Below are positions 8,515 to 15,220 of a stretch of DNA of 16,331 bases, piece after piece. This DNA comes from Caldilineae bacterium (GTDB lineage: Bacteria; Chloroflexota; Anaerolineae; J102). Under the pieces are notes generated by a model, which saw only the letters and a program-made list of their open reading frames with translations, had not been told where the DNA came from and made no database searches. Position numbers and translations under genes: made by a program. Position 1 is the stretch's first letter; each line of letters opens with the position of its first letter. The stretch lies in assembly GCA_011192085.1 (NCBI GenBank), contig DUEQ01000507.1, positions 1-16,331 on the forward strand. Reading direction: 5' to 3'.

Positions 8515-9501
8515 ATGACCGAAAACGCCCCATCCTCCCGTCCCGTCCTTTCTATCATTGCGCCTGTCTACAATGAAGAAGCCATCTTACACGAGCTTTA
8601 CCGACGCATCTCCCAGGTCATGGATGAGCAATTTGGCGAGCCCTGGGAGCTGGTGCTGGTCAATGACGGCAGTTGGGACCGCTCCTATGAGATCATGTTG
8701 GAGCTGCACGCGCAGGACCCGCGCGTCCACATCGTCAATTTCTCTCGCAATTTCGGACATCAGATCGCGATCACCGCGGGGATGGATTACGCGCAGGGCC
8801 AGGCCGTGGTCATCATCGACGCGGACCTGCAAGACCCCCCCGAGGTCATCCTCGACCTGGCGGCCAAGTGGCGGGAGGGTTACGAGGTCGTCTACGCCAT
8901 CCGCCGGGAACGCAAAGGTGAGACTCGGTTCAAGCTTTGGACCGCAACATTGTTCTACCGTATTATCAACAAGATCACGGGCGTGAACATTCCCCTGGAC
9001 ACGGGCGATTTCCGCCTGTTGGACCGTAAAGCTGTGGATGCGCTGCGGCAGCTCCGGGAACATCATCGCTTCATGCGGGGGCTTTCGGTGTGGATCGGGT
9101 TCCGGCAGACAGGCGTGCTCTATGTGCGGGAGGAGCGCTTCGCGGGGGAGACGAAATACCCCCTGCGCAAGATGCTCAAGTTCGCGATGGATGGCATCAC
9201 CTCGTTTTCCTATCTGCCCCTGCAACTGGCCACCTACATGGGATTCTCCATCGCCGGGTTGAGCATCCTGGGCATCTTTCTCACGATTATCTTGCGCCTG
9301 TCGGGCAGTCAGGCCTTCTACGGTCAGGCCACGACCCTGGTCATGGTGCTGTTTTTAGGGGGCATTCAGCTCATCTCCCTGGGCATCATCGGCGAATATC
9401 TGGGCCGTATCTACGATGAAGTCAAGAACCGCCCGCTGTACATCGTGGATGAGGCGGTGGGGTTCGAGAAGAGCCGCGACATCGGGCCCGCAGGCCAGTA
9501 G
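8515..9501 (+). CDS. GT2 polyprenyl-phosphate glycosyltransferase (DPM1/GtrB-like)
   Basis: A 328-residue inverting glycosyltransferase that should transfer a sugar from a nucleotide donor to undecaprenyl phosphate at the inner face of the membrane, making a lipid-linked sugar donor. The GT-A catalytic domain has IIAPVYNEE (14-22), [10 protein letters not shown] (48-57), the metal-binding DADLQDPPE (102-110) and a QxxRW-like region around HHRFMRGL (183-190). After about residue 232 come two membrane helices (about 236-262 and 273-296), the layout of the GtrB/YfdH group, and a short cytoplasmic tail ending near [15 protein letters not shown]. There is no ribosome binding site. No flippase of the GtrA type is adjacent. 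The sugar cannot be assigned. Confidence 0.94.
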   Translation: MTENAPSSRPVLSIIAPVYNEEAILHELYRRISQVMDEQFGEPWELVLVNDGSWDRSYEIMLELHAQDPRVHIVNFSRNFGHQIAITAGMDYAQGQAVVIIDADLQDPPEVILDLAAKWREGYEVVYAIRRERKGETRFKLWTATLFYRIINKITGVNIPLDTGDFRLLDRKAVDALRQLREHHRFMRGLSVWIGFRQTGVLYVREERFAGETKYPLRKMLKFAMDGITSFSYLPLQLATYMGFSIAGLSILGIFLTIILRLSGSQAFYGQATTLVMVLFLGGIQLISLGIIGEYLGRIYDEVKNRPLYIVDEAVGFEKSRDIGPAGQ

Positions 9502-9502
9502 G

Positions 9503-9529
9503 AGCCCGTCAATTACCAGGGGCTTTTCT
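9503..9529 (+). terminator. Weak terminator candidate after the GT2 gene
   Basis: A 5-bp stem AGCCC (9503-9507) / GGGCT (9520-9524) with a 12-nt loop is followed by TTTCT. The short stem makes it doubtful. Confidence 0.35.
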
Positions 9530-9574
9530 AGCCGCCTGACAGTTTTGTCATGTGAAGCGAAAAGGTTGACCGGC

Positions 9575-9787
9575 AAGCTGACCTCCGATTTTCTGGTTCG
9601 AACATCCGATGCCGCCTGGCAATCTTTGGGTTCATACTTATCCAGACCCGGGCAGCAACGTTGGATAGCTTCTGCCTTCCTGACACGGAAGCATCAGCAT
9701 CTGGTCAACCTGGTCCTTTGCTGGAAGCCGGGCGAGGACGCGCCCTGGTTCCTTGCCACAAATCTGACTTCAGCACGGGCGACTCAC
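9575..9787 (+). pseudogene. IS4-family transposase remnant
   Basis: In frame 2 of the + strand the translation reads DFLVRTSDAAWQ, then SRPGQQRWIASAFLTR, then VNLVLCWKPG and EDAPWFLATNL. This spacing and the closing PWFLATNL match the part of IS4-type DDE transposases between the second catalytic Asp and the C-terminal Y-R-E region. The similarity stops near 9787, before any Y-x2-R-x3-E-x6-K-like motif, and there is no N-terminal half or start codon. The stretch is therefore a fragment, not a gene. I recognise it from memory of the family and not from a search. The boundaries are approximate, and no clear terminal inverted repeats or target duplications were found. Confidence 0.65.
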
Positions 9788-9824
9788 ATGCGAAAGGGTC
9801 TCGCGCTCCTCGCCTCGCCTGGTG

Positions 9825-11081
9825 TCAGCCCATGTCGCTCAGCGCCAGCTCATAGAATTCGGTGACGGCTGCGACGTGTTTCTCTATTGTGTACCGTTCG
9901 GCCACCGTGCGCCACCCATTTTCGATGAGCCGGTCCCGCAATGACGCATCATGCAGCACACGGGTCAGGGCCGCGGCCAGGGCGTTGGCGTCGCCCGGAC
10001 GCGTCAGCAGCCCATTGACGCCCTCTTCGATGATCTCCAGCGCGCCGCCAGCCGCGCTGGCCGTCACCGGGACGCCCGCGGCCATGCCCTCGATGATCAC
10101 TCGTCCGAAAGGTTCCGGCTCCACCGAACAGTGGGCCAGCGCATCCAGCGCCGGGAGGATGCGGGGGATGTCGGCGCGATGGCCTGCCCAGTGCAGATGG
10201 GCTTCCAGCCCCAGCTCCCGACTGCGCGCCTGAAGCGCCCGCCTGTATGCCTGGTCGCGAGCAGACCCCGCTTCGCCCAGGATGAGTCCATGGGCCTGGG
10301 GAAAGCGCTGACGCAGGGAGGCCAACGCTTCAATGAACACATGTTGGCCCTTCCAGCGCGTGATCCGGCCTGCCATGCCGATGAGCGGCGCGTCGGGGGG
10401 CACGCCGAACTCGCGGCGCACCTGGGCGGGATGGGATGGATGTCGAAAGGCGGAGAGATCGACCGGGTTGGGGATGACGCGATGGCGCGGCGGCGAGGCG
10501 ACGCCCTGCAGCTGAGCGCGGGCCACGGCCTGGGAGATGAAGATCATGCCTCGCAGCGAGGGGAGCAGCCAGCGCCGATCCAGGGCGTTGAGCGGGACAA
10601 AGGCGCGGCTGTGATTGATGACGGGCGTGCGGGTCCATTTTGCGGCCAGGATGCCATGTCGCACCAGGGGGATGGCATCATTGAGATGGATGAGATGAGG
10701 ACGAAACGCCCGGATGAAGGGCATCAACGCCCGCGTCACGGGCAGGATGTCTCGTCGCCAACGCCGGAGATCGCCGCCCAGATGCCAGAGCCTGGCCCGA
10801 TAAGCGCCTCGGCGCATCCATGCGCCCGCGCCGCCCTCCTTCGCCGGCCTTTCCTCGCCGCCATGGTCCTGCTTCCCGGCAGTTAGCCCCTCCCATTGCG
10901 GCGTGCGCACCCGCGCCACATCTATCCCCATGGCCTCGAAGTCCGCGAAGGCATTCTGCTGCGATAGGATGACCATGGGCTGCCATCGCGTCCGGTCCAA
11001 ACCTTTCACCAGATGGGCCAGGCTGATGATCGATCCCCCGGGACGGGGCGCGAGATCGATGTAGAGGATGCGAGTGGTCAT
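9825..11081 (-). CDS. Glycosyltransferase, GT4 family (GT-B fold)
   Basis: A 418-residue retaining glycosyltransferase, last gene of the five-gene - strand apparent operon. The N-terminal half begins with ILYIDLAPRPGGSIISL and includes HLIHLNDAIPLVRHG (129-143) and a Ser-rich acceptor-side loop. The donor-binding half carries the GMAGRITRWKGQ strand-loop (235-246), LILGEAGS, and the E-x7-E signature from E323 to E331 in EPEPFGRVIIE. An insert of about 30 charged residues (65-95) is unusual and probably a surface loop. The start codon overlaps the Nudix stop as ATGA (11078-11081), so translation is coupled. It is not a close copy of the other GT4 enzyme in the window, sharing only family motifs. 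Sugar and acceptor are unknown; the context suggests envelope or exopolysaccharide work. Confidence 0.93.
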   Translation of the reverse strand: MTTRILYIDLAPRPGGSIISLAHLVKGLDRTRWQPMVILSQQNAFADFEAMGIDVARVRTPQWEGLTAGKQDHGGEERPAKEGGAGAWMRRGAYRARLWHLGGDLRRWRRDILPVTRALMPFIRAFRPHLIHLNDAIPLVRHGILAAKWTRTPVINHSRAFVPLNALDRRWLLPSLRGMIFISQAVARAQLQGVASPPRHRVIPNPVDLSAFRHPSHPAQVRREFGVPPDAPLIGMAGRITRWKGQHVFIEALASLRQRFPQAHGLILGEAGSARDQAYRRALQARSRELGLEAHLHWAGHRADIPRILPALDALAHCSVEPEPFGRVIIEGMAAGVPVTASAAGGALEIIEEGVNGLLTRPGDANALAAALTRVLHDASLRDRLIENGWRTVAERYTIEKHVAAVTEFYELALSDMG

Positions 11082-11566
11082 GGTCCATCGTCCATCGACT
11101 CGTTTCGAATCATCCAGGCCCGGGCGCGGCGGATGAATTCCTTTTCCGCCTCGAAGGTGAGCAACGCTTCAGCTTCGTCCAGCGAGGCGGCCCACAATGG
11201 CTCGAACAGCGCTTCTTCGGAATGCGGATGGGGATGGTGTGGCGCTTGGCGCTCGGGCTGGGTCAGGCGCATGAGGAAATAGCGTTCATCCCGAACGATA
11301 TGCTTGTTACGGAAGTCGAACTCATTGTGCAGCTCCCCCAGATCCGCGACAATGGCGAGATGACAATAGCCGCTTTCCTCGCACACCTCTCGCACCGCTG
11401 CTTGCTTGGGCGTCTCCCCCGGCTCGATATGCCCTTTGGGCAGGCGCATCTCCAGGCTGGGCGTCTTTTCTCGGCGCACGTTGCGTCTCAGCAGCAACAC
11501 GCGACCCTGGGCGTCGAGCACGACGCCGCCCGCGGCCTGATAGCGCTTGATCTTTCTCCCGCCCAT
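11078..11566 (-). CDS. Nudix hydrolase (Ap4A hydrolase-like)
   Basis: A 162-residue Nudix protein. The box G-x5-E-x7-REVCEESGY runs from G45 to Y67, and the RLPKGHIEPGE lead-in is the form common in diadenosine tetraphosphate hydrolases and related NTP-cleaning enzymes; this is a hint about substrate, not proof. Tyr instead of the aliphatic residue ends the box, as in some active members. The stretch HHPHPHSEEALFEPLW (110-125) is His/Pro rich. The last residues (MDDGP) are encoded by a GTCCATCGTC-type repeat that also occurs in a non-coding gap at 6901, so the tail may be an accidental extension. It starts 4 bp after the third FHA gene and overlaps the GT4 start by 4 bp. Confidence 0.94.
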   Translation of the reverse strand: MGGRKIKRYQAAGGVVLDAQGRVLLLRRNVRREKTPSLEMRLPKGHIEPGETPKQAAVREVCEESGYCHLAIVADLGELHNEFDFRNKHIVRDERYFLMRLTQPERQAPHHPHPHSEEALFEPLWAASLDEAEALLTFEAEKEFIRRARAWMIRNESMDDGP

Positions 11567-11570
11567 GCCG

Positions 11571-12461
11571 CTAATTCCCGCGCGTCAGAAACGCATCCAG
11601 CCGCGCTTCCTCACCCCTAGCCGCCCCTTCATCCTCCAGCACGATCATCACCCCGAACATCACCTGGCCCAGCTTGATGCGGTCGCCGTGGGTGAGCACC
11701 CGGCGCTGCACCTTTTCGCCATCGACGTAAACGCCGTTGGCGCTGGCCAGATCGTAAATGACGAACGCACCCTTTTCGTAGCGGATGCGGGCGTGCTGGC
11801 GGGAGATGGTGCGGTCGTCCACGACGACATCGTTGTGATCCGGTTCGCGGCCAATGTCGGTGATGCGCTGCAAGCGGTATTCTTGCCCGGCGAAGGGCCC
11901 GTTGAGGATGACGAGCCAGGCCAGGGGCATCTCGTTGTCCAGCGCGTTTTTGATGCGGATGGTGTCTCCGCCCGGGGGCGTGATCCGTTGGGGCGTGATC
12001 TTTTCCTTGGTGGTGACAGGCGGCACGCCCTGGGGAGGCGTCACCACCCGGTTGACTGGGGCGGCGCTGGCTGGGGCGGATGCCGCCGCGAGGAGGACGC
12101 CATTGTCGCTGGAATCTGGATCGGTTTCAGGATAGATGACGCCCACCCCCAACCCATATAGCAACAAGCTGAAGAGCGCGATCGCGGTGGCGAGGATGCC
12201 CGTGATCGCGAGGATGTTGATCAGCGTGAGGGGCAGGCCCAATGCCAGCTCGGGCGAGAAACTGAGGATGACGCTGGGGATGACGATCATCGCCATCAGC
12301 AGGGAGAGCCAGCGCCAAAGGGTGGCGTGGCAATCGTTGCTCTGGGAATCGAAGAAGATCCACAGGGTGGTGACGAACGTCACCGCGAAAGCGATGGCCA
12401 CGCCCCAGTTATACCACGCGCGGATCAGGCTGGCGGGATCGGTGGGGAGAGACATAAGCAT
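11571..12461 (-). CDS. Membrane protein with C-terminal FHA domain (FHA-C)
   Basis: A protein of 296 residues if the ATG at 12461 is used, or 294 from the ATG at 12455; neither has a ribosome binding site, and the first lies 4 bp after the previous stop. The N-terminal third has about three membrane helices (near 16-37, 50-68 and 75-109). A Pro/Thr/Ala-rich linker (115-170) leads to an FHA domain at about 180-275 that should bind phosphothreonine peptides. Its key residues are present: G204-R205, S220-x2-H223 (TISRQHARI) and N242 in ANGVYVDG. The segment LAWLVILNGP before the domain nearly repeats LAWLVVLNGP of the neighbouring FHA-B protein, which points to a duplication. The domain should face the cytoplasm. 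The partner kinase is not in the window. Confidence 0.9.
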   Translation of the reverse strand: MLMSLPTDPASLIRAWYNWGVAIAFAVTFVTTLWIFFDSQSNDCHATLWRWLSLLMAMIVIPSVILSFSPELALGLPLTLINILAITGILATAIALFSLLLYGLGVGVIYPETDPDSSDNGVLLAAASAPASAAPVNRVVTPPQGVPPVTTKEKITPQRITPPGGDTIRIKNALDNEMPLAWLVILNGPFAGQEYRLQRITDIGREPDHNDVVVDDRTISRQHARIRYEKGAFVIYDLASANGVYVDGEKVQRRVLTHGDRIKLGQVMFGVMIVLEDEGAARGEEARLDAFLTRGN

Positions 12462-12465
12462 GGGA

Positions 12466-12864
12466 TTAGAGATGCTTGAACACGAGGAGGGTTTCGCCAA
12501 TGGCGATGCGGTCTTCCTCTTCGAGCAGGCGGCGAACCACGCGTTCGCCATTGACGAACACGCCGTTTACGCTGGCCAGGTCCTGAATGTAGACCTGGGG
12601 GCGTCCGATGCCCGATTCGACCAGCAGGCGTGCGTGATGGCGCGAGACGGTTTCGTCTTCAAGCACGATGTCGTTGTCCTCCGCTCGACCGATGGTGAGG
12701 CCCCTTCTTTCGATGCGGTAGAGCTTGCCGCGGCGGGGGCCGTTCAGGACGACCAGCCAGGCCAGCGTGGGCGCCTCAGGGGAGAGGAGGACGGTCGAGG
12801 GGGAGGATGGGGTTCGAATCGCATTGCGTTCGGGCGAGAGGGGTAAATCGGGACTGTTCATCAT
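12466..12864 (-). CDS. Soluble FHA-domain protein (FHA-B)
   Basis: A 132-residue protein that is little more than one FHA domain. A Ser/Pro-rich N-terminal tail of about 30 residues precedes the domain (35-130). The phosphothreonine-binding residues are intact: G59-R60, S74-x2-H77 (TVSRHHARL) and N100 in VNGVFVNG. There is no membrane segment or signal peptide. Two ATG codons stand in a row at the start; the first overlaps the stop of FHA-A as ATGA (12861-12864), so translation is coupled. The Thr-rich tail (TPSSPSTVLLSPE) could itself be a phosphorylation site, as in GarA-like proteins, but it lacks the clear ETTS motif, so this is a guess. Confidence 0.9.
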   Translation of the reverse strand: MMNSPDLPLSPERNAIRTPSSPSTVLLSPEAPTLAWLVVLNGPRRGKLYRIERRGLTIGRAEDNDIVLEDETVSRHHARLLVESGIGRPQVYIQDLASVNGVFVNGERVVRRLLEEEDRIAIGETLLVFKHL

Positions 12865-13814
12865 GCATCGGTGGTCTTGGCTTCGGAGCCGTGGGGCGAG
12901 AAGATGAGCGTGGTCGCTCCCAGCCGGAGGAGATCCTGATCGCGCAGCGCGGTTTCTTGCACCCGTTTGCCGTTGAGATAGGAGCCGTTGGCGCTTCCCA
13001 GGTCGATGAGGAGGAATTCACCATTCTGGCGGCGGATGCGCGCGTGGCGTGCGCTGACCGTGGGGTCGGAGAGGCGCACATCGGCCAGGGTGGGATGGCG
13101 GCCAATGAGGATGTCTTCTTTGTAGACGTCGAATTGCTTGCCTTTATCAGGGCCCGACGCGGCGATCAGACGGAAGGTGGGCTGGAGAGGGATGGGACGG
13201 GCCGCTTCTGCGGCCGCGGGCAGGGCCACGGTGGGCGCGCTGTGAATGGTCTCATAGCGCACTTCGGGCGGAGAGAAGGACTCGGGCCGGACGGGAGGCG
13301 CGGGCGGGGCCGCCTGGGGCGCGGCGGCTTGCGCCTGGACGAGTTCGGGCCCGGCCTGGGATGCCGCGGGGGAAGCAGGGCGTGGGGAAGGGATAGTGGG
13401 CGAGGTTTTGAGGAAGTAGAGGAAGATCAAGGTGAAAAGAATGAACGCGCCTGTGGCTGCGCCCAGGGTGGCGGTTGTGTTCAAATAGAAGGCCATGAAA
13501 AAGGCCAGGGCTGTCAGGGAGGCCAGCATGCCCAGGAAGCTGAAGAACAGGGTGGCGGCCCATCCCCAAAGGCGCTGCTGCCAGAGACCTCGGAACAGCA
13601 GGGTGGCCACGCCCGCCACGATCAACGGGGGCGCAGCCAGGAGGTTGATGAGGGTTACGGGCAGCTTCAGGCGCGTGAAAAGCAGGATCATCGCCTGGTC
13701 TCCGTTGGGGAAGAGGACATAGCGGGCGGCGATGACCAATGTGATGACGGCGAGTGCGAGATAGAGGAAGGCGACGAGCGTGACGCCTGTTGGGCGGGAA
13801 GATGACGTGCTCAT
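12861..13814 (-). CDS. Membrane protein with C-terminal FHA domain (FHA-A)
   Basis: A 317-residue protein, first of the FHA operon. Four hydrophobic segments (about 11-35, 51-74, 84-108 and 113-135) make the membrane part. A long Pro/Ala-rich linker (138-210) joins it to an FHA domain at about 214-306. The binding residues are G238-R239, S254-x2-H257 (TVSARHARI), N276 in SANGSYLNG and N281. The role would be to recruit threonine-phosphorylated proteins to the membrane; the partner is unknown. The start codon lies about 18 nt after the predicted transcription start, with only a weak ribosome binding site (AGG in gacaggttttt). The membrane part does not resemble a named family that I recognise. 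Confidence 0.91.
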   Translation of the reverse strand: MSTSSSRPTGVTLVAFLYLALAVITLVIAARYVLFPNGDQAMILLFTRLKLPVTLINLLAAPPLIVAGVATLLFRGLWQQRLWGWAATLFFSFLGMLASLTALAFFMAFYLNTTATLGAATGAFILFTLIFLYFLKTSPTIPSPRPASPAASQAGPELVQAQAAAPQAAPPAPPVRPESFSPPEVRYETIHSAPTVALPAAAEAARPIPLQPTFRLIAASGPDKGKQFDVYKEDILIGRHPTLADVRLSDPTVSARHARIRRQNGEFLLIDLGSANGSYLNGKRVQETALRDQDLLRLGATTLIFSPHGSEAKTTDA

Positions 13815-13838
13815 GGCAAAAACCTGTCATGCGGCTAG

Positions 13839-13867
13839 ATTATCGCATCACCTGAGGGCATTGTCAA
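13839..13867 (-). promoter_or_regulatory. Strong sigma70-type promoter of the FHA operon
   Basis: On the - strand, a perfect TTGACA (13867 to 13862) is followed after exactly 17 nt by GATAAT (13844 to 13839). The -35 box overlaps the stop codon of the upstream peptidase gene. Transcription would start near 13832, giving a leader of only about 18 nt before FHA-A. This is the best-formed promoter in the window. Confidence 0.75.
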
Positions 13868-15150
13868 TCGCGTTTTCGTTGCTGTCGCCATGATTCCAGC
13901 AAGGGGTCCAGGTCTTCGGGCCGGCGGATGGTCTGCACTTCGCGCATGAAGGTGGCGAGATCGGGGGTGAGGGACCGCAGCTCCCGCAGTTTGGGGCCGA
14001 TGGGATCGGTGGAGGCGCTGGTGGTGGCGTAGGAGCCGTGAAAGGCGAAATACGCCTGATTCAGTTTGCGGATGGCGTAGCCATGCTTGACGAATTCCCG
14101 ACGTCGGGTTTCCATGTAGGCTTCTGCCTCGTCGATTCGTCCCTGGGCCAGCAGCTCATCCACCTTCAGGCGGGTGCGCCGCATCTCTGTCTGGAAGTCG
14201 AACGCGTTGGGATCGGGCGGGGGGAGTTCGGAAGGTTTTTCGGGCAGGGGTTTGGGTTTTGGCTTGGGGATGCCGTAGTAGCGATACGCTACCTCCGCGC
14301 CCACTTCGTTGCCAATGATAGTGGCCACGGTCTCGTTGATGGTGTTCATCTGGGGGCTGTCGAACATGTGCCAGCCCAGGGGATGGAACGCCATATGGGT
14401 GTGCACCCATTCGTGGGCGATGGTGTCCAGGATCCAGGCGAGGTTGGCTTCGTCGGATACAAGGGTGGGCCACACGCCCAATCCGCCCAGCGCCTCGATC
14501 AGCGTCGATCGATCCAGGGCCTGGGCGACCTCGTCTTCGATGATTTCCTTCTGGCGCGCGGTGAGGTTGGGCCGCAGATGCACGCCCGCCTCCAGTTCGA
14601 TGCGGTCCCGGGGGGAGACGATGAGGTAGTTGGGCAAGGCGCTGAATCGGAAGGCGATGGGGGGCCACACCACGCCCACGACGTCCAGCCCCATGGCTTT
14701 CATGGTCTCCGTCACCTGTCGTGCCAGGATGGTCTCGACCATGGGGCGGGCCTCGGCCTGCAGGGTTAGCATCGCGTCCAGAGCTTGCTGGTCGGCCCGG
14801 GCGGCTTGGTCAGGTTCGGCCACCTCAGGATCGGCGTAGATGCGTTCGATGTCCCTTTTCAGGCGGTGGATGCGGCGGCTCAGGGCGACATAATCTTTTA
14901 CCAGGGCGATCTGTTCCTCGGACGAGAGGGTGCGCCCGGGACGGAAGAGCATCTCCTCCGCTTTGATGATGATGGCGTCCGCCTCGTAGCGCAGCAGATC
15001 GAACCGCCAGGGCCGAACCATGGCCTCCACCCGCTTTTGGATGGGCGTGTGCGGCCAGAAGTGATTCCAGACGAAAACGCCTGTCAGGCTGCAGAGGAGG
15101 ATGGCGGCCAGGAGAAGGCCAAGACCGAGGAGGAGGTGTTTGCGTTTCAT
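13864..15150 (-). CDS. Putative membrane-anchored zinc metallopeptidase (HEWVH)
   Basis: A 428-residue protein from the ATG at 15150, chosen because it places a positively charged start and one hydrophobic helix (about 5-28) at the N-terminus; the open frame upstream is proline-rich and lacks support. The rest is probably outside the membrane. A helical region rich in charged residues spans 60-150. The motif HEWVH at 246-250 fits the zinc-binding HExxH, and INETVATIIGNE follows with E273 as the likely third ligand, so it resembles gluzincin-type predicted aminopeptidases. A Pro/Lys linker (295-315) and a helical C-terminal part with NQAYFAFHGSYA (364-375) complete it. I do not recognise an exact family, and the substrate is unknown. 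It lies 70 bp after gltA and 49 bp before the FHA operon, and may be co-transcribed with either. Confidence 0.8.
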   Translation of the reverse strand: MKRKHLLLGLGLLLAAILLCSLTGVFVWNHFWPHTPIQKRVEAMVRPWRFDLLRYEADAIIIKAEEMLFRPGRTLSSEEQIALVKDYVALSRRIHRLKRDIERIYADPEVAEPDQAARADQQALDAMLTLQAEARPMVETILARQVTETMKAMGLDVVGVVWPPIAFRFSALPNYLIVSPRDRIELEAGVHLRPNLTARQKEIIEDEVAQALDRSTLIEALGGLGVWPTLVSDEANLAWILDTIAHEWVHTHMAFHPLGWHMFDSPQMNTINETVATIIGNEVGAEVAYRYYGIPKPKPKPLPEKPSELPPPDPNAFDFQTEMRRTRLKVDELLAQGRIDEAEAYMETRRREFVKHGYAIRKLNQAYFAFHGSYATTSASTDPIGPKLRELRSLTPDLATFMREVQTIRRPEDLDPLLESWRQQRKRD

Positions 15151-15167
15151 GGGAACTGACAAGGAAA

Positions 15168-15193
15168 CGCCCCCGGTGGGATGGCCGGGGGCG
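15168..15193 (-). terminator. Terminator-like hairpin after gltA
   Basis: On the - strand a perfect 9-bp stem CGCCCCCGG / CCGGGGGCG with an 8-nt loop is followed by TTTCCTT. The stem is very stable but the T-tract is broken, so termination may be partial. It ends 17 nt before the peptidase start codon. Confidence 0.6.
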
Positions 15194-15220
15194 CGACGGG
15201 TGGAAAAAGGAGGGGGAGGG

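Larger units (their letters stand above)
9502..9824. other. Convergent intergenic region with a transposase remnant
   Basis: This gap lies between the 3' ends of the GT2 gene (+) and the second GT4 gene (-). It contains a weak terminator-like hairpin (9503-9529), a small inverted repeat TGACA-gttt-TGTCA (9537-9550), and a stretch whose + strand translation resembles part of an IS4-family transposase (about 9575-9787). Nothing recognisable is seen from about 9790 to 9824. Confidence 0.6.

Noticed and set aside
9537..9550. Terminal inverted repeat of the transposon remnant (TGACA/TGTCA)
   Set aside because: The two arms are only 4 nt apart and no matching end is found on the far side of the fragment.
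12807..13805. A 332-codon Gly/Arg/Glu-rich frame on the + strand opposite FHA-A
   Set aside because: Antisense to a gene with clear membrane segments and an FHA domain; the low-complexity translation reflects the complement of the Pro/Ala linker.
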